This document shows positions 15,665 through 25,610 of a stretch of DNA of 64,000 nt, piece by piece (positions within the stretch are counted from its first letter, which is position 1; each line of letters begins with the position of its first letter). The DNA is from Elizabethkingia sp. YR214 (GTDB lineage: Bacteria > Bacteroidota > Bacteroidia > Flavobacteriales > Weeksellaceae), in contig NZ_QBUH01000006.1 in NCBI RefSeq assembly GCF_003058195.1, forward strand, positions 186,001 to 250,000, read 5' to 3'. The notes beneath the pieces are model-generated. The model did no database searches, had not been told where the DNA came from, and saw only the letters and a list, made by a program, of their open reading frames with translations. The position numbers were made by a program, and so were the translations under genes.

Positions 15665-17680
15665 ATGCTAAAAAGACTACTTTCTTCCTGTTTCTACTCA
15701 TTGCTTCTGCTTTTTGCAGCCGGATTTATTTTTGCTCAAAAAAAAGATACAACACGAATAAAAGAAGTCGAAGCTGTTGATATCTTCAAGAAAAACTCAC
15801 GTACTGTAATTGCCCCACAGAAACTGACATCTGATATTATTGAAAAGCTAAATAACAATTCGGTTGCCGATGCTCTTCGTTACTTTTCCGGTGTTCAGAT
15901 TAAAGATTACGGTGGTGTTGGTGGACTAAAAACAGTAGATATCCGCAGTCTTGGAGCACAACATGTAGGTGTATTTTATGATGGAATCCCTATTGGAAAT
16001 GCACAAAACGGAATTGTAGATCTTGGCAAGTTTTCTTTGGATGATCTGGAAGAAATAACATTGTACAATGGTCAGAAAAGTGACATCTTCCAATCGGCAA
16101 AAGACTTCGGAAGCTCAGGTACAATTTATCTTCAGCCAAAGAAACCTATCTTCAAAAATAATAGAACAACCAATCTTACTGTCCGAACTAAAAGCGGCTC
16201 TATACAAACTTTCAATCCTTCTTTCAGGTTAGAACAAAAGATTTCTAACTCGGTTTCTGCTTCTCTTAGCGGAGAATATATGGATACTGACGGAATTTAT
16301 AAATTCAGGTATTACAGAAAATATCCTAATGGCCAGATTGCTTATGATACCATTGCAAAACGACATGATGCCGATGTAAAAGCCAAACGTTTTGAAACCA
16401 GCATTAACGGTGATCTGAAAAATGGAAAATGGGATCTGAGAGCTTATGCATATTTATCTAACCGCGGATTACCCGGCGCTATTGTAAACGGGCGATTCGG
16501 CGACGAAGGGCAGAGGCTGAAAGATGCTAATTATTTTATTCAGGGAAGCTGGATGCAAAGAATTTTTCCAAAAGTACAAACACAGCTGAAAGCAAAATTT
16601 GCATACGACTACAATCGTTATATCGACACTCTTGCACCCCAGCGTCCAAAAATCGACAATCAGTATATACAACGGGAATTTTACATATCCTCCTCTACCC
16701 TTTACCAGATCAACAACAACTGGGACGCAAGTATATCGGCAGATTTTCAGTACAATAATATGGCTGCCAATCTTTATAATTTTAGCTATCCCAAACGTTA
16801 TACTACTTTACTTGCTTTAGCAACCAACTATCGCTGGGGAAGACTAAAAGCTCAGGGAAGTTTACTCGGCACCTTTGTACAAAATAACGTATTACAAAAT
16901 GCTGCACCTGGAGACGAAAACAAATGGACACCGGCTCTTTTCATTAGCTACCAGCCTTTCAGCCAACATGATTTTCATTTAAAAGCATTCTACAAACAGG
17001 TTTTCAGACTACCCACATTTAACGAAATGTATTATAAGACACTTGGAATGTCACTTCTAAAGCCAGAATTCACACATCAGTATGATGTTGGTTTTAGTTA
17101 CCGTAAAACATTCTCCAACGGAATCGTAAAAAATATAAGCCTGAATGTAGATGGTTATTACAATGATGTAACCAATAAAATTACATCAACCTTCAATGGT
17201 AATATGTTTATCTGGATGAACCTTAGTCTTGGTAAAGTAGAGATTATAGGAGCAGATGTTAACCTACAAAGTGAACTGGAGCTGGGTCAGTGGCGAATAC
17301 GTCCACTCCTTACTTATACATACCAGAGAGCAAGAGATTTTACAGATCCAAAAAAAAGTTATTATGGCCATCAGATTCCTTATACACCATGGAACAGTGG
17401 CAGTTTTGCTCTGATGACAGATTATAAATCCTGGGGGCTAAACTACAGTTTTGTATATGTAGGCGAACGTTATGATTCCAGTCAGAATAATATTCAGTAC
17501 AACCATTTGCTCCCATGGTATACCCACGATCTGTCTGTACAAAAAACTTTTCAACTGAATAAACATCAGTTGAAAGCATCTTTCGAAGTCAATAATCTTT
17601 TCAATCAATACTATGATGTTGTGCTTAACTATCCTATGCCTGGACGCAACTTTAGGTTTATTTTAAATTTTACATTATGA
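15665..17680 (+). CDS. btuB: TonB-dependent cobalamin receptor (BtuB-like)
   Basis: Outer-membrane receptor of 671 aa that imports its ligand with TonB-ExbBD energy. A signal peptide (about residues 1-24, ending FAQ), a plug domain (about 45-165; NNSVADALRYFSGVQIKDYGG and IRSLGAQHVGVFYDGIPIGNAQNG) and a 22-strand barrel ending in the C-terminal aromatic residue (FRFILNFTL) are visible. The cobalamin riboswitch upstream identifies the ligand as B12 or a corrinoid. It overlaps the next gene by 4 bp (ATGA), so it is coupled to a surface lipoprotein, as in Bacteroides btuB-btuG loci. Confidence 0.92.
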   Translation: MLKRLLSSCFYSLLLLFAAGFIFAQKKDTTRIKEVEAVDIFKKNSRTVIAPQKLTSDIIEKLNNNSVADALRYFSGVQIKDYGGVGGLKTVDIRSLGAQHVGVFYDGIPIGNAQNGIVDLGKFSLDDLEEITLYNGQKSDIFQSAKDFGSSGTIYLQPKKPIFKNNRTTNLTVRTKSGSIQTFNPSFRLEQKISNSVSASLSGEYMDTDGIYKFRYYRKYPNGQIAYDTIAKRHDADVKAKRFETSINGDLKNGKWDLRAYAYLSNRGLPGAIVNGRFGDEGQRLKDANYFIQGSWMQRIFPKVQTQLKAKFAYDYNRYIDTLAPQRPKIDNQYIQREFYISSSTLYQINNNWDASISADFQYNNMAANLYNFSYPKRYTTLLALATNYRWGRLKAQGSLLGTFVQNNVLQNAAPGDENKWTPALFISYQPFSQHDFHLKAFYKQVFRLPTFNEMYYKTLGMSLLKPEFTHQYDVGFSYRKTFSNGIVKNISLNVDGYYNDVTNKITSTFNGNMFIWMNLSLGKVEIIGADVNLQSELELGQWRIRPLLTYTYQRARDFTDPKKSYYGHQIPYTPWNSGSFALMTDYKSWGLNYSFVYVGERYDSSQNNIQYNHLLPWYTHDLSVQKTFQLNKHQLKASFEVNNLFNQYYDVVLNYPMPGRNFRFILNFTL

Positions 17681-18807
17681 AAATAAAAAATTTAGCTTAT
17701 CTGTTATTTATTGTTTTCCTCGCTTCATGCCGTGGAGACCAGTATATCATTCAGAAAGAGACTGAAGAGATAACTCCACCACAAGATATAGCAACCAGAG
17801 GCTTTTACCTTCTTAACGAAGGTAACATGAACAGCAATAAAGCTACCCTGGATTTCTTTGATTATACTAAAGGAACCTATTCACGTAACATCTATGCAGA
17901 AGCCAATCCAAATGTGGTAAAGGAGATGGGTGACGTAGGTAATGACATTAAAATCTATGGCAGCAAAATGTATGTTGTAGTAAATGCTTCCAATAAAGTC
18001 GAAGTACTGAACGCCAGAACCGTAAAAAAAATAAAAAGCATTACAGTGGAAAATGGTAGGTCTTTAGCTTTTGCTAATGGTAAAGCTTATGTTTCCTCTT
18101 ATGCAGGACCTATATCTGTGGATCCGAAAGCACCATTGGGAAAAGTAATGGAAATAGATACTATCTCATTATCGGTTACCCGCGAAGCAATAGTTGGATA
18201 TCAACCAGAGGAAATGGCTGTAGTAAAAAACAAACTTTATGTGGCTAATTCCGGGGGGTATCGTGTCCCCAATTATGACAGAACTATCTCTGTGATTGAT
18301 CTCACAAATTTTAAAGAAGCAACCAAATATGATGTTGCTATTAATCTTAATAAATTGATGGCAGATACAAAAGGCAATCTGTATGTAACTTCCAGAGGTG
18401 ACTATCTGACCGTATCTCCAAACTTATTCATTGTTGATAGCCAGACAGGTGCCATTAAAAAGACTTTTAATATACCTGTCGGTAATTTCACTATTGTCAA
18501 TGACAAACTTTATTATCTAAGTAATGCATTCAACTATAATACAGGAACTACAGTAAAGTCTTATGGAATTATCGATCTTAAAACTAAAGAGGTTATTACT
18601 AAAAAACTATTCAGTTCCGAATATGAAACAAAGATTGAAGCCCCTTATGGTATCGCTGTAAACCCAATTACAGAAGATCTTTATATAACCGATGCTGGCA
18701 ATTATGTTTCCACAGGAAGCCTGTATTGTTTTGATAAAAACGGAAACTTCAAATGGAGGACTGAGGGTGGAAATATTCCGGCGCACTTTGCATTTTTATA
18801 CAAATAA
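17677..18807 (+). CDS. YncE/DUF5074-like beta-propeller surface lipoprotein, BtuG-like candidate
   Basis: A 376-aa lipoprotein with lipobox LASC (C18) and repeated strands of the type GFYLLNEGNMNSN, KIYGSKMYVVVNASNKVEVLNA and KLYVANSGGY, the pattern of a YncE-like beta-propeller. It overlaps btuB by 4 bp and lies behind the cobalamin riboswitch. In Bacteroides, BtuG is a surface propeller lipoprotein that captures B12 and passes it to BtuB. Position, lipobox and fold make an analogous role likely, though no B12-contact residues can be identified here. A paralogue lies two genes downstream. Confidence 0.75.
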   Translation: MKIKNLAYLLFIVFLASCRGDQYIIQKETEEITPPQDIATRGFYLLNEGNMNSNKATLDFFDYTKGTYSRNIYAEANPNVVKEMGDVGNDIKIYGSKMYVVVNASNKVEVLNARTVKKIKSITVENGRSLAFANGKAYVSSYAGPISVDPKAPLGKVMEIDTISLSVTREAIVGYQPEEMAVVKNKLYVANSGGYRVPNYDRTISVIDLTNFKEATKYDVAINLNKLMADTKGNLYVTSRGDYLTVSPNLFIVDSQTGAIKKTFNIPVGNFTIVNDKLYYLSNAFNYNTGTTVKSYGIIDLKTKEVITKKLFSSEYETKIEAPYGIAVNPITEDLYITDAGNYVSTGSLYCFDKNGNFKWRTEGGNIPAHFAFLYK

Positions 18808-18835
18808 ACATTGACACTATAATAAAAAATTATCC

Positions 18836-19771
18836 ATGAAATTTTCAGAAAAAACAAATATTGGTAAAACATTTTTATTGGGAGGTATTATACTTACAAG
18901 CCTCTACAGCTGTTCTTCGGACAATGACACTACCGAGCCTATAGTCTATAGTAAATACATTAGTGAAGTATTGGATTATATGCCTGCTCCAGGACAGTTC
19001 ACCAACGATCTGCCAAAATATAATGCCGGGGATACTAAAAAGGACATGATACAAAAGGCCAATGATGCTATAGCAAAAGGAGCCAATGGTATGATACATT
19101 TAGGTGGCTTTGGAGGCTATGTTACATTCAGATTTGACCACACCGTTGCAAATGGTGAAGGTGCTGATTTTAAAATTTTGGGTAATACTTTTACCGGAAG
19201 TTCTGAGCCAGGTATTATTATGGTAGCCTGGGATAAAAATAAAAATGGTAAACCTGATGAAGATGAATGGTATGAAATTGCGGGCAGTGAGTATTTTAAA
19301 GATACTACTATTAAAAACTATAGTATCACCTATTATAAACCAGATGAATCCAAAGCTCCGGTAAAAGGCACTGCAAATTGGCAGACAGATACGGAATATA
19401 TCCGTTGGGAAGACAATCAGGGCGGCAAAGGTTATTTAACCAAAAACTCATTCCATAAGCAAAGCTACTATCCGATGTGGATCAGTGAATCTTCTATCAC
19501 TTTTAAAGGAACCAGAATTGCCGATAATTTTAAACAGAACAACGGTATATGGAGCTCTGCTCCGTTCGAGTTTGGGTACGCAGACAATGCTACTAATGAT
19601 AGTGATGCTTCTAACATCGATATCTCCTGGGCTGTGGATAAAAATGGAAAGTATGTAAAGTTACCCGGAATTGACTTTGTAAAAGTGTACAGTGCTATCC
19701 GTCAGGAAAATGGAATGCTGGGAGAAGTAAGTACAGAAGTTACGGGTGCTTATGATCTGCGGATAAAATAA
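18836..19771 (+). CDS. Surface lipoprotein of the B12 operon
   Basis: A 311-aa lipoprotein (lipobox LYSC, C26). The body contains GGFGGYVTFRFDHTVANGEGADFKILGN and MVAWDKNKNGKPDEDEWYEIAGSEY; the latter is a calcium-binding-like D-x-N-x-N-G-x-P-D-E-D-E-W loop, and the same arrangement is seen in cell-surface proteins linked to Bacteroidota btuB genes. Its function is unknown. The operon position, between two propeller lipoproteins and 28 bp after the first, suggests it is part of the surface B12-capture apparatus (inference). Confidence 0.7.
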   Translation: MKFSEKTNIGKTFLLGGIILTSLYSCSSDNDTTEPIVYSKYISEVLDYMPAPGQFTNDLPKYNAGDTKKDMIQKANDAIAKGANGMIHLGGFGGYVTFRFDHTVANGEGADFKILGNTFTGSSEPGIIMVAWDKNKNGKPDEDEWYEIAGSEYFKDTTIKNYSITYYKPDESKAPVKGTANWQTDTEYIRWEDNQGGKGYLTKNSFHKQSYYPMWISESSITFKGTRIADNFKQNNGIWSSAPFEFGYADNATNDSDASNIDISWAVDKNGKYVKLPGIDFVKVYSAIRQENGMLGEVSTEVTGAYDLRIK

Positions 19772-19839
19772 CTCGATTATCACAAACAAAAATACAAAAC
19801 TACTATATATCAACCATTTATTAAACAATTAAAAAAATT

Positions 19840-21234
19840 ATGAGAAAAGCATATACTTCTTTTGCTTTACCTTTATTGAGCTTTCTAGCGCTTTCGTCAT
19901 GTTCTAATGATGATTTTGTTGAACCGTTAGAATCTGCTCCTTCAGCAGTAGTATCTACACAGGGATTTTATGTTGCCAACGAAGATTGGTTTGGACACGA
20001 TAACGGATCTGTTAACTATTTTAAAAATGATGGTTCTATTATATACAGAGCCTATCGTGCAGCTAATAACGGCGAAAAACTTGGAGTAACTACTCAATTT
20101 GCTACTATTTACGGAAATAATGCTTATATAATATCTAAGCAAAAAAACAGATTGGTTGTGGCAGACGCCAAAACTTTAAAAATGAAAGCTGTACTTACCG
20201 AAATCGGTGGTGACGGACGTGCCTTTGTAGGGATTAATCCTAAAAAAGCTTATATCTCTACAAGCAACGGAATTTCTATATTCAATATCGAAACGCTGAA
20301 AGTAGAAGGTAATATCACAGGAGTGAGCGGCCAAACAGGAAATATGCTTTTAGTGGGTGATTATGTAATTGCTATTACACAATCGAAAGGAGCTTATGTA
20401 ATCAATACCAAAACCAATACTGTAGAAAAATTAATCAGTGGAACCGACTTTGCCTCTGTTGTACAAAGTAAAGATGGTAAAGTATGGATCGGAGCTAATA
20501 AAAAATTAATCCAGATAGATCCTTATACATTAGAAAAAACTGATGAAATCGATATTACCAATGCCCCAATCGGTGCAACATGGTATGCATGGACTGCAGG
20601 AAGTCTTTCAGCAAGTACAAAACAAAACGTATTGTACTGGGCAAAAGGAAATTCAGTTATAAGATATAACATAGCAACTAAATCGCTTAATACTTCCTTT
20701 TATGATTTAGGTAAGGACGATCAGGGTGTACAACTTGCTTTTTACGGAGCAGGATTACGTGTAGATCCATTGACAGACAAACTTGTATTAACAGTAAAAC
20801 GCAATGGCTGGGGTGATGCGGGCAGCTACAACTGGATACATATCGTAGGCAATACCGGTACTTTAGAAAAGAGCATCGTTGTAAATGGTGGTAATGGTAC
20901 CAGCTCCAAAGACGAGCGCTATTACTGGTTCCCGGCAGTACCGTTCTTCGAAGATGTGAATGTACCTGAAATCTTGTTGAATAAAATAATTGTAGCACCA
21001 GGAAAAAGAAGAGCTATAGCCCTGAATGATAAGATTGTTGATGCTGATAATGCTTCTTCTTCTATTGTAAAATCCATCAGCGCTAAAGGTACTGAGCTGG
21101 CAACTTACGAGTTGAAAACAGATTCACTGATTATCAAAGCCAAAGAGCTAACAGGAAAAGAAAAAATTACCATTTCAGCAATTTCTAATGGTAAGTATGT
21201 AGAAAAAACAGTCAATATAGACGTTACACAATAA
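19840..21234 (+). CDS. DUF5074-type beta-propeller surface lipoprotein
   Basis: A 464-aa lipoprotein (lipobox LSSC, C21). It shares the opening pattern STQGFYVANEDWFGHDNGSVN with the first propeller lipoprotein, followed by repeated beta strands (YGNNAYIISKQKNRLVVADA, GKVWIGANKKLIQID). The C-terminal about 80 residues form an additional beta domain. It is the last gene before a strong bidirectional terminator and is probably part of the B12-repressed operon. Either propeller could be the BtuG equivalent; the presence of two suggests different corrinoids or successive handover. Confidence 0.72.
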   Translation: MRKAYTSFALPLLSFLALSSCSNDDFVEPLESAPSAVVSTQGFYVANEDWFGHDNGSVNYFKNDGSIIYRAYRAANNGEKLGVTTQFATIYGNNAYIISKQKNRLVVADAKTLKMKAVLTEIGGDGRAFVGINPKKAYISTSNGISIFNIETLKVEGNITGVSGQTGNMLLVGDYVIAITQSKGAYVINTKTNTVEKLISGTDFASVVQSKDGKVWIGANKKLIQIDPYTLEKTDEIDITNAPIGATWYAWTAGSLSASTKQNVLYWAKGNSVIRYNIATKSLNTSFYDLGKDDQGVQLAFYGAGLRVDPLTDKLVLTVKRNGWGDAGSYNWIHIVGNTGTLEKSIVVNGGNGTSSKDERYYWFPAVPFFEDVNVPEILLNKIIVAPGKRRAIALNDKIVDADNASSSIVKSISAKGTELATYELKTDSLIIKAKELTGKEKITISAISNGKYVEKTVNIDVTQ

Positions 21235-21257
21235 TCATTTAAAGTAATTTAACTTGT

Positions 21258-21291
21258 AAGAAAGGGATCCGAATATTCAGATCCCTTTCTT
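21258..21291. terminator. Bidirectional terminator between the B12 operon and the SulP gene
   Basis: A perfect 12-bp stem AAGAAAGGGATC/GATCCCTTTCTT with a ten-base loop lies between convergent genes. T-rich tails on both strands make it usable in both directions. Confidence 0.88.
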
Positions 21292-21308
21292 CATTTTATT
21301 CGGTAAAA

Positions 21309-22838
21309 TTACTCCGGCATTACGTTGTAAACAGGATCTTCTTCAATATTGACCTCTATAAATCCGCCTGCATTTTCCAGTAGACGTACACAGTCTGCAC
21401 TCAAATGCCTCAATACTACCTTTTTGTTATAATTTTTATATTGCTCTGTTAACTTTTTCAATGCTTCAATAGCCGACATATCTGCTACACGGGATTCCTG
21501 AAAATCGATAATAATTCTGTCCGTATCAGTAAGTGCATCAAACTTATCCATGAAAGCAGTTGTACTTCCGAAAAATAATGGACCATATATTTCATACACT
21601 CTGTTTCCTTTTTCATCCAGAGACTTTCGGGCACGTATTCTTTTCGCATTATCCCATGCAAAAACAAGAGCTGAGATTATAACCCCAACCAATACAGCCA
21701 ATGCCAGATTATGAAGTACAACCGTAATAACAGCTACCAATATTCCGACAAAGATATCCGACTTGGGCATTTTATTCACAATCCTTAGCGAGACCCACTG
21801 GAACGTTCCTATTGCGACCATCATCATTACCCCAACTAAGGCTGCCATCGGAATCTGTTCGATAACAGGTCCACCGACAAGAATAATTAGTAAAATAGTC
21901 AGCGCTCCGATAATTGCAGAGATTCTGGTTCTGGCTCCCGCTCCAATATTTACAAGAGTCTGTGCAACCATAGCACATCCTCCCATTCCTCCAAAAAAAC
22001 CATTGACAATATTGGCAGTTCCCTGTGCCATTGCTTCCCTATTAGACTCTCCTTTTGTTCTGGTAATCTCGTCTACCATGTTTAGCGTTAGTAGAGATTC
22101 TACAAGTCCTACTCCGGCCATAATCAATGAATATGGAAATATGATCTTCAATGTTTCTGTAGTAAACGGAATAGCCGGTACATGGAAATAAGGTAATGAA
22201 CCGCTTACGGATGCGATATCTATAACTTTTTTTGTATCAATATTCAGAAAGTAAACAAGAACCGATACTATGATAATTGCAACTAAAGACGAAGGAACAG
22301 CTTTACTGATTTTTGGAAAAATGAATACTATAGCAATCGTTAATAATGTAAGTCCGACCATTATATACAGCATACTCCCACTCATCCATCCACTTACACC
22401 ATCTTGCACTATTTTAAACTGGGCTACCTGAGCCATGAAAATGATGATTGCCAGTCCATTCAGAAAACCATACATTACAGGTTGCGGGATCAGACGTACA
22501 AATTTTCCCAGTTTAAAAACTCCTACCATAAACTGAAGTACACCCGCCAATACAACAGCTGCCAACAGATACTGAACACCGTGAGATGATGCTAAAGCCA
22601 TCAGTACAACAACAGTTGCTCCTGCTCCACCTGACACCATTCCAGGTCTTCCTCCTAAAACTGCCGTTACAATTCCCATAAGAAAAGCAGCATAAAGTCC
22701 CATTAAAGGAGACAATCCTGCTAATATAGCAAAGGACAGAGATTCCGGAATCATAGTCATGGCAACCGTTAAGCCTGCTAGTAATTCATTCTTAAAATTA
22801 ATCTCCCTGAATGACTTTAGATTTAAAATATTGTTCAT
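21309..22838 (-). CDS. SulP-family anion transporter with STAS domain
   Basis: An inner-membrane SLC26/SulP protein. The hydrophobic core begins LLAGLTVAMTMIPESLSFAILAGLSPLMGLYAAF (typical TM1-2 region), and the C-terminal about 110 residues form a cytoplasmic STAS domain (IDFQESRVADMSAIEAL). It likely carries sulfate, bicarbonate or a dicarboxylate; the substrate is not assignable. A longer reading frame starts at a GTG (22901) with 21 extra residues unlike the family; the ATG at 22838 (MNNILNLKS) fits better and gives 509 aa. A TACCTTTG -7 box lies upstream at 22929-22936. Confidence 0.9.
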   Translation of the reverse strand: MNNILNLKSFREINFKNELLAGLTVAMTMIPESLSFAILAGLSPLMGLYAAFLMGIVTAVLGGRPGMVSGGAGATVVVLMALASSHGVQYLLAAVVLAGVLQFMVGVFKLGKFVRLIPQPVMYGFLNGLAIIIFMAQVAQFKIVQDGVSGWMSGSMLYIMVGLTLLTIAIVFIFPKISKAVPSSLVAIIIVSVLVYFLNIDTKKVIDIASVSGSLPYFHVPAIPFTTETLKIIFPYSLIMAGVGLVESLLTLNMVDEITRTKGESNREAMAQGTANIVNGFFGGMGGCAMVAQTLVNIGAGARTRISAIIGALTILLIILVGGPVIEQIPMAALVGVMMMVAIGTFQWVSLRIVNKMPKSDIFVGILVAVITVVLHNLALAVLVGVIISALVFAWDNAKRIRARKSLDEKGNRVYEIYGPLFFGSTTAFMDKFDALTDTDRIIIDFQESRVADMSAIEALKKLTEQYKNYNKKVVLRHLSADCVRLLENAGGFIEVNIEEDPVYNVMPE

Positions 22839-22928
22839 AAAACCGATTGTATAAGTTCTGGCCACAGAGAATTCTGACCAAAAAAGTATTTCATAACTCA
22901 CATTTTATTTAGCATAAAATACCTGCTG

Positions 22929-22936
22929 CAAAGGTA
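22929..22936 (-). promoter_or_regulatory. -7 box of the SulP gene
   Basis: Minus-strand TACCTTTG fits TAnnTTTG. Transcription would begin near 22922, leaving a leader of about 80 nt before the chosen ATG at 22838. Confidence 0.5.
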
Positions 22937-23054
22937 CAGAAAACTATAGATGCCGAAAACAGAAGCCTGAAATATCTTTAGAATCCTCTTCTGTCTGACA
23001 AATACATAAAGTGTTATATTTCAAATATTTTCATTAACTTTAAACAAAAACATT

Positions 23055-23387
23055 ATGGGAAAATTTGAAATTTCAAAAAGAAAAAATGGTGAGTTTCAGT
23101 TCAATCTAAAAGCCACTAACGGACAGGTAATCTTAGCAAGTGAAGGCTACTCTACCAAAGCTAACTGCGAAAACGGTATAGAATCGGTAAAGAAAAATTC
23201 ACAGGATGATAATAAATTCGATAAGAAAACCTCATCCAATGGTAAACATTATTTCAATCTAAAAGCAACCAACGGACAGATTATCGGTACAAGCGAAATG
23301 TATGAAAGTTCTGCCAGCAGAGATAACGGTATAGCTTCTGTAAAGAATAACGCTCCGGAAGCTTCCGTGGAAGATACGACAGTATAA
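23055..23387 (+). CDS. YegP-family protein (two DUF1508 repeats)
   Basis: A 110-aa protein made of two tandem DUF1508 units: KFEISKRKNGEFQFNLKATNGQVI with SEGYSTKANCENGIESVKKN, then KHYFNLKATNGQIIGTSEMYESSASRDNGIASVKNN. The beta-beta-beta-alpha unit is of unknown biochemical function, and small soluble members are common in Bacteroidota. It stands alone, followed by a terminator. A close paralogue is the first gene of the leftward operon at 56403-56735. Confidence 0.9.
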   Translation: MGKFEISKRKNGEFQFNLKATNGQVILASEGYSTKANCENGIESVKKNSQDDNKFDKKTSSNGKHYFNLKATNGQIIGTSEMYESSASRDNGIASVKNNAPEASVEDTTV

Positions 23388-23408
23388 AACAGCTATGTTA
23401 TAAAAAAG

Positions 23409-23455
23409 GTTGTCTCCTAATGTTTGCAAAGTCAAATATAAGAGACAGCTTTTTT
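23409..23455 (+). terminator. Terminator after yegP-like gene
   Basis: GTTGTCTC (23409-23416) pairs with GAGACAGC (23442-23449; one G-U pair) and is followed by six T. The 25-base loop is long, but flanking A- and T-runs extend the stem. Confidence 0.65.
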
Positions 23456-23492
23456 ACGTGTCTATATTTGCTATAACAATAATATTTCAAAA

Positions 23493-25298
23493 CTATTCTA
23501 TTCTCAGCTTTTTCAGGTTTTGTCGGTAAGCATCCATGATGGTAGACTTCAATATAAACCCTGTATATTTTCCATCTTTAGTAAGTAAAACATAATCTTT
23601 TCTCGAGTCCTCCATCATCCTGATTATTTTCACTGTCGTTTCTTCAACAGATATAATATTGGCTGGTATGATAAATTTGGAAAAATCGACCTCATCTTCA
23701 AAAAAGAGATTTTTCCGTACATCATTTAGCATAATAATTCCCTGAATCATTAATGACCGATCCAGTACCGGAATAAAGTTCTGACTGGTGTTGGCAAATA
23801 TATCTTTAATTTCAAGCGAAGTAAAATCTGTAAATACTGTTTTCAGATGGCTACTGTATAATAGGCTCACATCAATTTTATCCAGAATATTACGGTCCTT
23901 ATCAGAGGTAAATACAATGCCTTTATCAGCTATACTATAAATATCCATGCTATAATTATCATATCTTTTTGCAATAGCATAGCTTATAGAAGAGACCAAC
24001 ATCAGTGGAATAATTAGTCCATAACCTCCGGTTATCTCTGCAATAAGGAAGATTGCCGTGAGTGGTGCATGGAACAATCCACTCAGTAAAGCTGCCATAC
24101 CCACAACAGTAAAATTATCTATAGGCAGGTTTTTAATACCGATAAGTGTAACAGCCTTGGAAACCAGGTAACCTAAATAGGAACCTACAAAAAGTGAAGG
24201 TGCAAAATTACCACCATTACCGCCGCTTCCCAGTGTTAAGCCTGTCGCGATAGATTTAATCATCATCGTAATCAGTACAACAAGCATAATCCACCATTCA
24301 TTTCCGTTAAGATGTTCAAACAATGAATTGTCCAATAGTTCTCCGCCCTGATTATTAGCCAGTACTTTTATATTTTCATAACCTTCACCAAATAATGGCG
24401 GAAACAAAAATATAAGCATCCCCAGTATACCGGCTCCCACGAAAGCTCTTGTATAAACACTTTTTGAATAATTTCCTATGCGGTGCTCTACCCATCGGAA
24501 AAGCCGTGCGTGGTATACAGACAAAAAGCCCGCGATAATGCCCAGAAGAACATAATAAATAGTATTATTATAATCGAAATTCAACCCTCTTTTAAAAGAT
24601 AATAAAATACCGCCTTTTAGTGTAAGGTTCGACATAATTGCTCCCGTAGCCGAAGAAATCATAATCGGAATAAATGCCGAAACACTCATATCTGCTAATA
24701 TCACTTCTATGGCGAATAATACCCCGGCAACCGGAGCATTGAAAGCAGTAGCAATCCCTGCAGCTACACCGCAAGCCAGCAAAAGTGTCCTGTCCTTATA
24801 ATTCAGTCGAAAATCCTGGGCATAATTGGATCCCAAAGCTGCACCGGTAATTGTAATCGGAGATTCCAGACCTGCGGACCCACCCATACCAACGGTCAAT
24901 GAGCTGGTAACAATCTGTGCATACATTTGTTTTTTAGGCATAAACCCCGATCTCTTGGCAACAGCAATCATAATCTGAGCAGTACCTTTCTCGAGAGAAC
25001 CATCAAGAAATTTACGGATTATCAGTACGGTAAGCACAATACCCAATATAGGAAGTATACTGTTAAGATAGGGTAATTTCAGAATTTTATTAACATATGT
25101 GGTAAACTGAAAGACACTGTGTGCAAAGGTCTTCAGAACCGTTACTGCCAATGCAGAGGTTATCCCGACAATAACGCAAGAGAAATACAGAAACTGCCTG
25201 TCCGATAATACTATCCTTAGCAGCCCCAATATACTTTTTATATTGTATATACTCCGGCGTATAAATTTTGGACCTTTAGACCTCCTATTTTTTGACAT
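23493..25298 (-). CDS. ClC-type chloride channel with C-terminal CBS pair
   Basis: A 601-aa ClC protein. The signature GGSAGLESP (about residues 137-145) carries the gating glutamate followed by proline, and GSGGNGGNFAPSLFVGS is the second filter loop. The last about 150 residues contain two CBS motifs (FTSLEIKDIFANTSQNFIPVLD and VEETTVKIIRMMEDSRKDYVLL), which bind adenosyl nucleotides in related proteins. It likely exchanges Cl- (or another anion) for H+. It is the second ClC gene in the window and is less than usually similar to the first. Confidence 0.92.
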   Translation of the reverse strand: MSKNRRSKGPKFIRRSIYNIKSILGLLRIVLSDRQFLYFSCVIVGITSALAVTVLKTFAHSVFQFTTYVNKILKLPYLNSILPILGIVLTVLIIRKFLDGSLEKGTAQIMIAVAKRSGFMPKKQMYAQIVTSSLTVGMGGSAGLESPITITGAALGSNYAQDFRLNYKDRTLLLACGVAAGIATAFNAPVAGVLFAIEVILADMSVSAFIPIMISSATGAIMSNLTLKGGILLSFKRGLNFDYNNTIYYVLLGIIAGFLSVYHARLFRWVEHRIGNYSKSVYTRAFVGAGILGMLIFLFPPLFGEGYENIKVLANNQGGELLDNSLFEHLNGNEWWIMLVVLITMMIKSIATGLTLGSGGNGGNFAPSLFVGSYLGYLVSKAVTLIGIKNLPIDNFTVVGMAALLSGLFHAPLTAIFLIAEITGGYGLIIPLMLVSSISYAIAKRYDNYSMDIYSIADKGIVFTSDKDRNILDKIDVSLLYSSHLKTVFTDFTSLEIKDIFANTSQNFIPVLDRSLMIQGIIMLNDVRKNLFFEDEVDFSKFIIPANIISVEETTVKIIRMMEDSRKDYVLLTKDGKYTGFILKSTIMDAYRQNLKKLRIE

Positions 25299-25382
25299 AC
25301 CCCAAAATTAAGATTCATTTTTTTAAAAATTATGGCTTCTTGTATTTTTTTTGTAACTATTATGGTTTGAAAACTGGCTGAG

Positions 25383-25610
25383 TTAATTAAGAGATGCCAG
25401 CCACAAAAAGCCAAACAAGCATATCAGGACTATTCCGATGATACCTGAAATAAGATATGAGATAAAATAATAGCTGAAACTTTTTAGTTTTTTCTGATAG
25501 GCGTGGATAATAAGAACGATTAATGTATAAATAAAACCTGATGCCAGAAAAGAAAGAATTATAAAATATAGAAGTGCAGATTCTAAATTGAGTGAAGCGG
25601 ATGAAAGCAT
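25383..25610 (-). CDS. Small two-helix membrane protein, unknown
   Basis: From the ATG at 25610 the protein is 75 aa with two hydrophobic stretches (LLYFIILSFLASGFIYTLIVLII and YFISYLISGIIGIVLICLFGFLWL). The reading frame extends to 25661, but the 17 extra residues are hydrophilic and unlike a leader, so the internal ATG (MLSSASLNL) is preferred. No family was recognised. It lies 84 bp from the ClC-CBS gene's start in the same direction and may be its upstream partner. Confidence 0.5.
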   Translation of the reverse strand: MLSSASLNLESALLYFIILSFLASGFIYTLIVLIIHAYQKKLKSFSYYFISYLISGIIGIVLICLFGFLWLASLN

